Positions 37,001 to 50,500 are shown, numbered from the stretch's first letter. The stretch: 64,000 bases of DNA from Tubiluchus corallicola (GCA_030141605.1 JAQGDQ010000887.1:19571-83570), one strand, 5' to 3'. The notes: generated by a model from the sequence alone, not told the origin. Made by a program: numbers and translations.

Positions 37001-37620
37001 CTATACATATGTGCTTGTATAGTCACTGATGCCTTTGATTTAATTGCTTACTCTGAAAAGCTTCTTAGGAAAATTTAATCATAGTAGTTGAGCATTCAAG
37101 ACTGATTAAACAAAGTATTTGAGATTTTTGTTCTACATAACGAGAAAATCTTGGAATCGCTGACGGTATATTCTCTAAATATAAATGAGATTTTACTTGT
37201 ATTGCCACCTGTATTCAAATCTTTTTGACGATTTTTTCTATATTTTCTTGCATTACTGTTTCCCTTATTTAGTCAGTTTTTTTAAGACGACGCCACATTA
37301 ATTAATAAAAGACTATGTACTGAGGTGAGCAAAACTAAATCTAATGCAATGAAACTTGTCAAAAGTACAGTGTAATTTGTACTAATTTCCCAAAACTATG
37401 ACTAATTCGTCGATGTACATGAAAAAATATCCATTACGGCCAGAATGATAAGGTATAGTTCTTTTGACCGTGTTCCAAGTTCCCAATTCACGCGATCTAT
37501 TTACTGTAACAGAGTAAGCCGTTATTTTTTGGTAACTCAAGAACACATTTAAAAATCAAGCTGTGTTACTTTATTTATTGCATCACACATGCCGCGGCAT
37601 GCGCGCTGAGTTCTAACTCC
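34100..37620. other. non-coding stretch
   Basis: No gene is recognised. A GC-richer island at 35420-35700 has open frames on both strands (35495-35728 on plus from an ATG; 35427-35633 on minus), but neither resembles a known protein. Confidence 0.35.
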
Positions 37621-37623
37621 ATG

Positions 37624-37656
37624 TATATCTATATCTATCTATCTATCTATCTATAT
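37624..37656. repeat. (TATC)n microsatellite
   Basis: About eight TATC units, partly imperfect at the 5' end. Confidence 0.85.
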
Positions 37657-37659
37657 AAC

Positions 37660-39025
37660 ATTATATATATGTACTTTACCTTCAGAAATTCTTGAATCTA
37701 ACCTACAGAAGTAATGAAACAATTACAGTATTACTGCATATCTTTATACATTTTCTCACACTACATGCCAGAATTCAGTACTCAATGGCAAGGCCTACAT
37801 ATTACGTTGATGGTTATGACAAGATGAGAATTTTATTGCCAATGATAATTCAGATGATATACTTTAGCCAGATGCAGACCTATTGGTTCTTTCTCTCAGA
37901 GCATTAGTATTGTAGATGAAACCACAGAAAGTGATTTCCTTGATGGTCGATAGATCCATTTTCTAATCAGTCCTGGATTTTTTAAGTTTGATCGCCTAAC
38001 ATATACCCTGGCCACTCATCTATTCCCTCGACTTAAATACTGTCAATTTTTCCTAATATCCTCGCTCTTTTTTTATTTTTTTTGCTTCGAGTTTGCGTTA
38101 CAGCTGCACCACTGTCCAAGGGTAACTTCAGCAACTACAACAACAGCGACAGCAACAACTGCAAAAGCGGAATGATTTCCACACAAACTACAACCACTGC
38201 CGACACAACAGCGATAATGTTCAAATGAACATCCGAGCTCAAGTAGCGCTAGGGAGCTTTTCAGTATCAAAATCTAATTGTTATAATACGTTCAAGCAAC
38301 AGTAGCATGATATGTTCTCTATGCCAAAGTCACGTTATTGTTCAGTAACGCATTACAAGTATATACATGTATATTGTTTCCTGAGAAAATGTTAAAGATC
38401 TGTGTGTCTCATTGCTGAAAAAATATAACTATGTAAGACACAGGCCTCAATTATGAAAAAAATATCCATGTCTTGTGTCTCTTGAAAAATAATGTCTGAC
38501 TTCCTGTTGAAAAAAATAAAAAACCTCCTGCTAATGTAATTAAATTCAAGTTAACTATAGAGTTAATTAGCTGTTAGTGTAACTTATTGCTTTATTCAAT
38601 GTTCTTACATTTAAAACAACTAATTTATAGCTAGTTCAGATGTACTCTTCCATATTTTAAACTACAATAAGCAAAATAGAGTAAAAGCCTACCTGTCGCT
38701 GCAGCTGTTACAGTAACCATAATTCCAGTGAAAGGTGTCACAAGCAATAATAAGCCTTAGTAACGCTTGCTATGGGCAAATACGCTGCTTGGCGCAGGTG
38801 ATGTGCGCAGGTGGTGTTGATGGCACATGCTCAAAAAACAATTATTTCCATTTGTTTTGGCCAGCAAGATATCTTAACTCAAAGCATTACACCTGTGCGG
38901 CACATGTGAAACCGCCCACTTTAATTCATTTGTTATGTTTTAGATTTAGATAATCGTAGATCTACTTTTGTCCGTCTTCACTTTTCTCGTTTTCATTGCC
39001 AAAACTACAAGGCAGGTTTGAAATT
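37660..39025. other. non-coding stretch
   Basis: No exon recognised. A CAACAG/AACT-rich simple stretch at 38125-38165 produces low-complexity frames. Confidence 0.35.
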
Positions 39026-39105
39026 NNNNNNNNNNNNNNNNNNNNNNNNNNNNNNNNNNNNNNNNNNNNNNNNNNNNNNNNNNNNNNNNNNNNNNNNNNN
39101 NNNNN
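39026..39105. other. assembly gap
   Basis: 80 Ns directly next to a CT microsatellite, so the gap is probably a repeat-length failure. Confidence 0.99.
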
Positions 39106-39183
39106 TCTCTCTCTCTCTCTTTTTTTCTCTCCCCCTCTCTCTCTCTTTCTTTCTCTCCCCCTCTCTCTCTCTCCCTCTCTCAC
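39106..39183. repeat. CT-rich microsatellite
   Basis: TC runs broken by T-rich and CCCC interruptions, continuing from the gap. Confidence 0.9.
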
Positions 39184-39895
39184 TCACCTTCTTTTTTAAT
39201 TTAATTCTTTCTCTCTTCCCTCAGTTTTTGTTTTCCTTTCTCTGTCTAATTTCTGATATAGATCTTTTTTTAAAATCTTGCATTATTACCATCGCCGTTA
39301 TCGTGTTGCAGAATTTTTTATTTGTCTTGGTTCTAGCAAAACTAAAGAAACGGGTTTTTAAAATTTTAGGTAAAACAATAAAATCATCCCTAGTGACGAG
39401 TCACAAGTTGACGTATTTGTTGCAACGACAAATGGATGTATCCGGTTCTATGTAGTTGGACAAATACGTTTAAAGTCTCGTGATAACTTTAATTATTATA
39501 AGGCTTTTTAATGTTGCTGAGTAATTTGTGATTACGCACAGTAATTGTCATTACTGTGACAGGGTGAGTGGCTTTTCAATGTTTGACCTTACCGTAAGTG
39601 TTACTGACAATTGTTTATAGTTCAAATTTTCCGAGAAAAGTCTTTCACAAATTCACTGTATAACATTCACGGAACCTCAACTCTACCAAACACATCGGAG
39701 CTACCCTGTAGTACAGTATAGTAACATCTTTATTTGCCATAGTAGTTAAAAAACATACACTGTTGGTGGCAAATGCGTCAGTGCAAAAACTAAACTACAG
39801 GTGCAAAAAATATAACTTTAAACTTGAACTTTGCATATTTTACATATTTACAAACTGCCTATCAGCGAAATTAAGTCGGTTAATATGGCCTGGGG
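39184..39895. other. non-coding stretch
   Basis: No exon, RNA gene or named repeat recognised between the CT repeat and the LINE-like fragment. Confidence 0.35.
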
Positions 39896-39899
39896 TAAA

Positions 39900-40140
39900 T
39901 GAATTCTGCATTAGTGTGTAAGTTGTCATATTGGTAAGATGCATATTCAAATATTGACATCATTAATGCTTTTGTTTTGGTTTTGAATGCGGTTAATCAT
40001 TTAATACGTTTGATTTCGACTAGTAGTGAATTCCAGAGCGTTTTTTGCTATTGAATTGTGTCCAAAGGTTCTAGTTTGTTTCAATTCAGTATTCTGGCAT
40101 TTTTTGAGTAGTGCTAATTTCTTACTTTTGAATGGAATAC
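39900..40140 (-). mobile_element. possible LINE 3' ORF fragment
   Basis: On the minus strand one segment reads KQTRTFGHNSIAKNALEF, like the C-terminal TRTFGxxSF..AxxLWN region of LINE polyproteins. The frame soon stops. The fragment is short, so the call is tentative. Confidence 0.3.
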
Positions 40141-40672
40141 TTAAATTATTTATATATTTTTGAGTTGAAAATGAATAATAATGTATATAATAATGATAAT
40201 CTTTATGGGCTTCTATGATTGCATTTTTAGTTGGCTTCTTAAGTATTGCGGTTTTATTATTTACAAGTCTTTGTAAGTAATAAAAATTTATTGCTACAAA
40301 GCCCTATTTTTTATTTTTCGTTTTCGTGAATTGTTTTAATTGTTCTTAGTTTTTAGACTAATAAGTGCATTAATATTTGCCATTAATTATGAATAAGACT
40401 AGAAGAATAATAGAATAATAGAAGAATGATCGAAGACCCAAACAGACTGGCGTCGAACTCATACAATCTCCTTCAAAAACTTTCTTCCAACAACTTGGTC
40501 TCACAAGCTTAAATATCATGCGATCAGCTAGCGGTGCGTTCTTGTATCATTTAGCTTCCACTTTGTTTCTCAGGGCTGTGGACTCTTCCAAAAAAACAAA
40601 AGAGAAAACAAATATAAAACAAATATGTGGCTTTATGTTCCTGTAAATAAGTGAGGGAAGAATGCATTTAAC

Positions 40673-40887
40673 TATAATATTATTTGAATAAATTATAAAT
40701 TATTATAGTAAATAATTATTATTAATTATTTATAAGTTATTTATTATATTTATTATATTATTTATTATAGTTAATAATTATTATTAGTAAATAAATTATT
40801 GAGCAAGCCAGACAAAAGTTAGAGAGACAGAGAGAGAGGGAGGGAGAGAGACAGGAGAGAGAGAGAGGGAGAGAGAGAGAGGGGGGG
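40673..40887. repeat. AT-rich low-complexity tract and (GA)n microsatellite
   Basis: 40673-40803 is built of AATTATT/TTTATTA units. 40821-40887 is GA-rich and runs directly into the hairpin element at 40888. Confidence 0.85.
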
Positions 40888-41183
40888 AATTATGACACTG
40901 CCTGGTAATAAATTAACTTTTATCTTTGTATGCTAAGCAAAGACTTTACAAGGTCCATTTAATATTTTTATGCAGGCAATTTTTCCCCCAGAAAATATAG
41001 CTTCAAAAAACACATTAGGCCTAGTTTTCAAATTAGGCCACGAAAACTAGGCCTAATGTGTTTTTTGAAGCTATATTTTCTGGGGGAAAAATTGCCTGCA
41101 TAAAATTATTAAATGGGTCTTGTAAAGTCTTTGCCTAGCGTACAAAAATAATAGTTAATTTATTACCAGGCAGTGTCATAATT
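40888..41183. mobile_element. full-length inverted-repeat (hairpin) MITE
   Basis: The 296-bp segment is almost a perfect palindrome. The left arm from AATTATGACACTGCCTGG (40888) to CCTAGTTTTC (41029) is repeated in reverse complement from 41042 to 41183, with a 12-base centre and only a few mismatches or indels per arm. There is no coding capacity. This is the shape of a foldback/MITE DNA transposon. No clear target duplication is seen; AATT at both outer ends could be part of the repeat or of the target. It lies about 360 bases upstream of the nicotinamidase start codon. Confidence 0.85.
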
Positions 41184-41427
41184 AAATATTTAAACTTAAT
41201 TACCTGGCTGCATTCTCGGGTAACTTAAAGAAACAGCTTACAGTTTCAACTGTCTGCTAACACACCTGTGTGTGACCAGCCCATAATTCTCTGTCGCTAG
41301 GGCGGCACAAACTGCGCGAACGGCTGCGCAGTCGAAATTTTCTACTGTGGCTCTCTAGTTTTGACGACTGAGTGACCTAAGCTTGTCAAGACTGGAGCTG
41401 TGATAATGCGGTTTTAGCAATTTAGCC

Positions 41428-41436
41428 GCATGCGCA
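41428..41436. promoter_or_regulatory. NRF-1-like GCATGCGCA in nicotinamidase promoter region
   Basis: GCATGCGCA lies 108 bases before the nicotinamidase ATG, inside a CpG-richer patch (about 41280-41460) that also has CTGCGCGAAC and GCTGCGCAG. No TATA box is evident, so a CpG-type broad promoter is plausible. Confidence 0.4.
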
Positions 41437-41543
41437 ATGCCGACAAACAGTATGGCAGATTGTGATTCGTGAAGAAATTATTATTAAGAGAAATTATTTA
41501 TGTACCCATAATTTAAATACCTCACATTTAAATTTTTTGTAAA

Positions 41544-44500
41544 ATGTCAACTAAAAATTACTTTACGAAGCTAGGGCGCAATCTCACAAGAGCGGATGCA
41601 GACAATTGCTTCTCATTCTTTGATATTGATAGGTAAGGACCGGTATTGTAAATTTTTGGCGTTTTGGACTGGCGCTTCTAACAACACGAAAATGTCTTCA
41701 AATCCTTTCAAAAGTTGCAAGAGTACTAGCATATAAAAATGCTTTTAACGCACTCCCCTCAGTTCTTCTTTAAAGGACTTAACATTTGGGGCATTAACAA
41801 TATCACTGCCTAGATTGTTCCATTTTTGCACAACATGGTTGGAGAAAAAATGCTTCCTTATATTTGTACGTGAATATCTGACGTAGTTTTCGCCCATGAC
41901 CACGTATCTCTCTATATGGATGTTCAAAGAAATTATACGGATCCAAGACTGCGTTCCCATTCAATGTCTTAAACATGTTGACCAGAACAATCGTGTCACG
42001 TCTGTCCTCCAAGGTAGAAATATTGTTAAGATCCGGATCGCTAGCAAGACATAGACAAGACCTTTCCAACTCTTTAAAGTACGTATTCGTCTGTACAAAA
42101 AACTTTTAGCAATTAAATGGCCTGACAATATCCAATGGTAATCTGTATAATATGGTGAAGAAGCACCCTTGAGGTATTAAAAATTAAATAAGAAAACTGC
42201 ATTGGATTTGTTTTCATATGTCAGACAACAAGAAACTCTCGACAACCAGCAGAACACTATAGTACCAAAAAAGTCCGAATTAAAATAGTGCCGGATATTG
42301 TTACAGGATTTGGCATGTACTAAAACTATACCTCGGGAATTTCCTCTTCCTGTGGTACAGAAGTTCATGAAACGTAAGATTGTTGAAACGACAAAAAAGC
42401 CAAGAAGGGATCAACTACTGATGTATATAGAGATATACTGCAAGAAAATTTAGCAAGTGCAACTGTAGTTTTGAGCGATGATGCGAGTGATAGTAGCAGA
42501 TAGGAGTGCCTGTTATTAACAGGTGGAGCTTGCCGTGTTTAAGTATATATAAGCACACAAACAACGAAGCAATGTCTATGTTAAATAATTATGGTCGATA
42601 AATTGTAAATTGGAAGTTGACACAGTGCAGAATGTGATTACAATAAAATTTATTTAACCTCTTAATCAGCACTGAAAGTAAAAAATTCTCCTAAAAACTA
42701 ATAAATAACTAAATAAAGCTATATACCGTTTGTCCCAATGTGTATGTGAGGTGTTTCTGAAAAAAAGTCCAGGTACACCAAAAAGTTTACGCTGCCGAAT
42801 CTTTTCATTCAGGCTTTTTAGTTATTTCTAGAGGTTGTTGGAAGTTGAATGACAATCTCAAAGAGAGGTTGGATTTATGTTTTGCATTCATGTGATTAAA
42901 TTTTCATGTTTGATTTTATATTACTATTAAAACTATCATTAATGATAATTATTTTTACGTTAATTGACCTCATGATAAATTAATATTACTATGATTATTT
43001 ATTAGTAGTAATAAAACTGTTATTATTATTAATCCTGAGAAAAACTAAAGTGTAGTGTTGCATCAAAATTCTGAAACAGCAAGGTTCACTCTGAACCAAA
43101 ACAAATTTTCAGTTTATTTTGTTTCTTTTGGTAGAAAAAATTTGGTGACGTTTTGTGTCTGCGACTTCTGCTTTGGCTAAAAAAGCGTCATCATTAAGCA
43201 GTCCAACTAGGTCTGACTGGGTTGAGCACATTCGAATGTTGTTTTATGGCATTTTTTTACTTTTACAGTAAAAAAAATTGCTAGTTTAAACACACATTCA
43301 CTCTGCAGTTCTAAAAAGCTAAGGTCCAGAAAAGCTGTGTAACTTCATATTTATTAAGACAGCAATTTTGCCAGCCTGGAAACTAGAAGTTAAAATGCAG
43401 GTGATGGGTTAATTAAAATTTAGTGCATCATAACCATCCAGAATAAGTTACCATTAACATAAAGATGTACAATTATGATTTACCCCAGGTGTGAGTCTTT
43501 TTAAGTCTGTTATTACCATAAATAAAAGAGTAAATGATTGGAATTATGGCTTTATTCCAGTTTAAAGAGCAGCGCCATTCCAATTACAAGTTAAGGTGCA
43601 TTGCCTAAGAGAACACCAAACCAAAGTGTTGTAACAGGCATAGATGTTAATTAGTTACTCAATATTATATATAACAAAGTCTCATGCTTGAAATAGAAAT
43701 TTCAGCTTCTTAGTGCCTCAATGCTGCAAACGAAATAGTTTGATTTAAATCGAAATCTCAAACCTCAACAACTGAATCCGAATTACCTGTTTGTTGAATT
43801 TTTAAATAGCTCAGACATAGGACATTCACTTTTCTGTGTTTGTAAACAGGTGATTAGGAGTGTATTAAATGCAAAAAGGAGTGAAATAGATTAGATAAGT
43901 TGAGGATACAGTCTAAACAACTTATAAACTGAGCTTATGTGAGTGGCCTTCATATTGCTCGAGCAAGTTGTTATCACACGATGTAAAATTTGCCAACTTG
44001 CCTCTTTTTGGCATTTCACATGAAAGAGTCGTGGTATCAGTGGCGGATTATGATTTTATGGGCCTTAGGCTTGAGCTTGGAACGGGCCTTTTAAATGTTG
44101 CTACACTGCTGAGCTGACGTGTTTTTGTGGAGCTCTCGTCGTTTGTAAGTTTGTTTAATTTTGTGAGTTTTTGCCCACCGATTGTGATAAAAATTATATC
44201 TTCTTGATCCTTGAGTTGTGGACTAGGACTATATAAACACGATTACGGCTTGGTGAGTTTCTGGGTTAGATGTCAACTAAAATAAGCCAATCAGAAACTC
44301 GGGTCCCTTGCTCTTTTGTCAATTTATTATTTTTTTTTACAAAAAAAAAATTTTTCCGTTTTATTTTGCCGGGCCCCTTTTGATCCCGGGCCTTAGGCTT
44401 CAGCCTATAGGGTTATCCGCTACAGCGTGGTATTACACAAATTTCTCTATATTGTTTCTCCACATTCATCGTAGTCTATAGTTCAAATAAATTTATTTTA

Positions 44501-47500
44501 GAGATGGATACCTTAACAAGAAAGAACTTGGAGCATTGATTAGTGATCTGATTTGCTCAAGTGAAGGCAAGACCTACCTTTCTACTGATGAACAGATATC
44601 TCAAATAATTAGCCTTCTTTGTTCTGCCAAGGTAAAACTTGTGTAGCTACATGTTTTTCTAAATCATTTTATTAGTTGTGAGTAGTAAATATCTTATATA
44701 ATGGTAGTATTTAAGTGATATCTAGTTGTTAAAGGCCGAATGTAGGAAAGTTTGATGCTGGTAAGTTTGGTAAAGGTAATTTTGGTACGAGGAAATTTGG
44801 TATCAGGAAAATTTGGTGCTATATTGGTACAGTACAAGGAAGTTTTGGTAAGTACTAGGAAAATTTGGTACTAAGAAAGTCTGGGACTAGAAAATTTAGT
44901 ACTAAACAAAAGAGAGAGCATTTCTATATCTTAGTATAAAATAATTGTTTCAACTAGAAAATAGAGAAGTTTATTCAGTAGGGAGGAAATATGGTTCTAG
45001 GAGGGCATGGTTTATAAAAAAAGTTCATAAAACATTATACTGTAATTAATAGTGCCATAATAATAATTATTGGCAGCTAAAATTTTACCCGTGATTATTC
45101 CATCCATGTAGGTATGTTTGAGAATTCTTTCAGCAAAAAATGAAAGGCCTCCAACTCACTATGCAAATGTTCAAAAAAGCTCGATCAACTTGTTTTTCGG
45201 GACAACTTTCTCTGTTTTTTTTTTACAAAAATGTCAAACTGAGATAAGAACATGGCATTGATGGCTAATGATAACACTGGACAGAAACGTCCTGCATAAG
45301 CATTGTTTGGTTTCCCATAAGGCCTGCAGTATGGAGTGAGAACTGTACTTCTTGATAATGATGATGTTGGTGATGAAGATGGTGACAGTGGTGTAATGAT
45401 GATGTAATAATGATGACGAAATCATTGATAATAATGGTTATGACGTGGCAGTGATTATGGTGACATTGATTCAGATCAGTTCCCATTTAGTGGAAAATCC
45501 ATGAAAAGCAGCAGCAACAACAACAACAACGACATCGACAATAACAAGACAACAAAATGACAAAAGTAACAGTGGTGGCATGATGACAGCAATAATGGTG
45601 ATGATGATAATGATGGTGGTGGTGGTGGTGGCGGTGGTGGTGGTGGCAGTAATCACAACAAAAGAGGGATATAGTTCTTGGGGAAGAAATGAGGCAACTG
45701 ACTTTGCATGAATTTTTGTAACTTTTAATGGTAATGATCATATTTTTGTGATTTTTGATTTTTGATTTTTTCGTTAATTCACTTATATAAATTATGCTTC
45801 TTAATTAATTGCACGTAGGTATTTTTGACATTAATTCGTCTCTGAAATTCATTTAATGCCTTTACAATGCATACTAAGGTGATGGGTGATGACTCATTTT
45901 TGTACAGAAGTAATATACTAAACCCATTGGCTCATTCGGTTAATTGGGTCAAAACACTTTCGTCCCAAAGTGAGTCTATTAAGCGATGCCTACTGTGGTT
46001 ACCAAACTTACCACAAACTCCTCAAAATAGAACATACGTTAAAAAATTAAATATACGTAGATGCATAACTTTATCTCTGTTTCTGGATCTTTATATTGCA
46101 GACTATGGATTGGTAACTTGGTCGAAAATTAATTAATCCAAATTTATGTCATATGGCTTTTAATAGTACATATGTTAAAAAATTCCTTCCATTGAAAAAG
46201 TTTTATTAGCTAAAATCTAACCATTTTATTGCAATTTTAAATGTAAACTTTTACTTTTAATAATTATACCAAGCCTGCACGTTTCATGTGTTATACTGAT
46301 TTTGTGATGTATGATGCCATTATAATCATTGTTATCTTATTTTTTGTTATTTAGGATGTCCGATTGGGCAAAGAAAAATTTTACACAGTATGGGACACTT
46401 GGATATGCAAGGTAGAGTTATAGCGCTCAGTTATTATAGATACTTTTTGGCGATACAGTTATTTAAAAAAAAATTAAATAGTATTTTTGTAAGTTATCTG
46501 AAGTTGACAATTTGTATATTACTGCAAACATGCACGTCCTTCTTCAAAACATTAAGTTGTGAGGCACAGTAAAAATTTTTGAATGAAAAACCTGGTAGAT
46601 TATTTCAATAACCAACAAATGCAGACTCAGGTTCATTCACTGATATTTTATAACTGCAAATTAGTGTAACACTTATATACTAGCACATTCGCGAAAGCGA
46701 CTATGTAATGATGTGAAAATAACATATTGTAAGCACTTATACAGCCTCTGTATAGGTTAAAGCATTATAGCTAAACAGCCAAAATTACATTGTCTGTATG
46801 GGCACCGAGCATAAGGTTCAGTTTAGGTATGCACCGAATTTTCCGATCACTGAATTTTTTCCCCGGAACATCAACATAAAAATCTGGCCTGGTAAACTTC
46901 GGTTGTAATCACTACATTTTTGGTGAACCTTCGGCATGCCGAAGATACTTTTCTAATAATTGTCACATTCGGTGAAAATTATATTAAACAAACTGAATAT
47001 TTCCCAGTAATGCTTATAAATCCGAAAAAAGCTGTTAGTAAGCGGCAAACGTGGCGAAACAGTTTACATTTTGCTTTCTGTTTCTGCATGGAAACTCGAA
47101 GAAAGGGATGCGCCGTTTGTAGAAATGATAGCTCGTAGCTAAAATTAATGCTGTTTCAGAATATTTTAGCCATTGTTTTAATACGAAACAAACATATGTA
47201 ATTTTAGTGTTGTAATTTGTAATTGCAATTTTACACACACAAACGTACGAAAATTTATTCATAAACTTGATAAAATCCTTAACAAAAAAATATTTTTTGC
47301 TTACCAGTTTTTGCTAAATTGATGCAGTTGAAAAATTGTCAGTACACGGTAAGCACGTGACAACTGACAACAAACTTTCTGAGCGATAGCACTTTCTCTG
47401 CCTAACAGCAGGTGCTAGCAGTGCAGCGTGAAACGTCTTATCTAAGATATGTGCACATGGCTGCATGCGCAGAACAGTGAAACATCATGTTACTGGAGCC

Positions 47501-50500
47501 GTGATTGCATTATGCTGGGCTATGAAGCAAATAGTACTACCCTAATGTGCTTTGGTTCCGTACAAGTAAAGAAAGAATTAAAGGAAAAGACTTATTATAT
47601 TGAATATTATCGATAATACCGAGTGAAAACAGGGGGTGCTGCAGTTCCACATTACCTATACATGAGCCGCTACTGAGTACACAAGTCATGTCGATGCGGA
47701 ATAGCATATCGGTGCTGTATTTGCTTATACACAATGAAATAAATCAGCGAGAACTCGAACTAATGAACAATTATGGTATTGCAGATTTGCTTTAGTACCT
47801 ATTTTATTGATTACACAAAATAATTTGAACAGCTTTTCAAAGAGTTAGAGCTGCATTTAAAATACTTAATACTTTACTACATAGCATTAACCGTTAAACA
47901 CAAACACAGATTTAGTAATCAGAACAATTTTACACCGCTCACCAATCACCACTACCTTAAACCAATGAACGATATAGAGTTTATGATTCCCTTCAACTGG
48001 AATTACAAGAAAATTTGCTTCAGTTTCGGTAAAAAATTTTGTTTGGCTTCCGCCTGGTATTCGATTTTAATTTGATATTTGATTCAGAATTCGATTTGGC
48101 AACATGGTCGATCATTGTGTTAAGCTTCAGTTCGGTGACACCCAAGCATAAAAAATCGGCTTCAATTAAACTGATGAAAATATACATTTGGTGCATCCCA
48201 TAACTGCTGTTGCCTTAACACAGAGATAATTAAAACTTTATGGGCAAAAATTTGTGAAATTGTGATGCCTACCATAATTTTGCTGTTTTAAATTCACATG
48301 TTAAAAACTGGGTGTAGATTTATAGTAAAGTAGGAAAGCTTAACCAATGCTCATATTATGTGCAAATATACACATTCTTCAATTCCGTGCAGTACTGTGA
48401 GCTCAAAGTGTTGAAATACGAGCAAGCAATTATCAAAACGATTTGAATACAGGACGAATGAAATTTTCCAAATTATGAAAATTTGTTTTCTTTTATGTGA
48501 AAGCAGCAGCCTAGTCATTCTCTAATTCATTATAGGTCATTTGTCCTGTCTCTGCACTGCTCATAGTCGATGTTCAAAATGATTTCATATCTGGATCTTT
48601 ATCTCTGTCAAACTGTCCAGCCAAGCATAATGGCGCTGATGTTGTTCCAGTGTTAAACAGGTACTGTTAAGTGATGATGTTAGAATTGTTTAAAATCATC
48701 AAACATAGTTACCCATCAAGAAGTTTAGCCGTGACATTATATTTTAGATTAAAAATTCACAATTGCAGAATATTAACAAGTGAATTAATTTATCTTTTGC
48801 TTTCTAGTTTGAGGCAAATTAATTTTGTTCTTGCAGCTTTGTGTACTAAAATAAGTAAAGAAAACTGATTGTTGGAAGGTGTTCCATGACTCCGTCAATC
48901 ATAAAAGTATTGCATGTTCAAAATATTACAAGCAGAGAAATTTAGTAACGTTCGTAATGTATATTATAAGATTCTAATTTAGTTTATTAAATGCATAAGT
49001 AGTTGCCTATGTGTCAAGTAAATTCATATGTTTTTATGCTCAAGAAGAAAGTACAGATTTTTTTAAAAAAACAAGAGCTATCAGATTCGTCATTTACTGC
49101 AGTAGTATAAACTGCAGCTATAGTGAGTCACCAAAATATTTGTTTCGCTTTTGAAATCTTGCCTGAAAATTTGTTGTCAATAGTGCTACAATAAAAATAT
49201 GTAGATTTGCGATAATTTTGCATAAGGGATGTTGCACTTTTTTTCTAAACCTATTTTTTCTATTTTTTTTTTGTAAAATTCACTATCACCTTTTTAACTT
49301 CTTTACAGATTGCTGTCTGATGTTAAGTTTGACATGGTTGTGTACACTCAGGACTGGCATCCAGAAAATCATTGTTCGTTTATTGACAATCTTCATCTTC
49401 GAAAATTCCACGAAAGAAGCAAAAAGGTAGTGGTTATTATTTAGATACCTAATTGATATTCATATTTTTATGTGAGTAAACCAATACATTTTCAATGGCC
49501 ATCTTGACCTGTCAATAATCAACTTTGTTTTTTCTTATCATTTTACATGTTAGTAATAGTAATAGTAACAGTGGTTAAATAATATCATGATCGGTGATTT
49601 TAGACTTTCTTTTGAGATACATCCGCTCACTGTTTTCATATACATTTCAGAAAAATATAGCCGACATACATGTATTGGATGTGGTTGTTTTTGATGACAA
49701 GTATCAACTGGACCAGATAATGTGGCCAAGACATTGTCAGCAGAATTCTCGGGGTGCCGAACTTCATCCTGACTTACAAGTAAATTCCATCAAAAACTCT
49801 GCCAAATACAGTAATCGGCGGTACTTTGATAGTCTTATTTGCTGTATCGTCACTACGTTTGGTTATAAACTGCTTACCTACAGTTCATTTCCAGGTACCT
49901 TTTTAGTACTCAATGCTTTGCCATTAAGCTTACCCTGGATATTCTTAGGTGCAGGATAGCTTCTTATAAGTCAGTTTTTCTTTGGATCTCTTCTGTGGTC
50001 CGTTTACCAGAATTCTGATTGCCTGTTGACCACAACCTCTCTTACTTTACAAAGACTGTTACTTAGCAATTTACTCAGAAAAATTCCTGACTTGTATTTA
50101 AATTTTCACCTTTTACTATAACCTCTTACCCTGAGTGGCCACAAGCATTGTGTGGGTGATTATAAATTAAACAAATTGCTTGATAACATTTGCAGGTAAT
50201 AGATGATGGTGTGAGAATAAAGAAAGGCTGTGATCCAGATATTGACAGCTATTCTGCTTTTTGGGACAACAAGAAGATATCTCAAACACTTTTGGCTCAG
50301 ATGCTACAAAAGAAGGGTGTCACTGATGTGTTTGTATGCGGTATAGCATATGATGTGTGTGTAGGTGAGAATTTTAGGTCATATTACAACTAACTCAACA
50401 GAAGTTTATTTATTTTTTGCCAAATTTTAGTAGTTTTGCATAGTTATGCATCTAGCTGGGCGGTAAGAAATAATAGAAATGTTAGATTGAAAGGCTCAAA

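Noticed and set aside
38962-39455. Frames across the 39026-39105 gap and CT repeat
   Set aside because: Most of their length is unknown bases or simple repeat.
45234-45741. His-rich and Thr-rich minus-strand frames
   Set aside because: Produced by GAT/GGT-rich simple sequence inside a nicotinamidase intron.
45867-46136. 89-codon plus-strand frame in nicotinamidase intron 2
   Set aside because: No recognised motif and no conserved context; possibly a transposon remnant, but not supportable.
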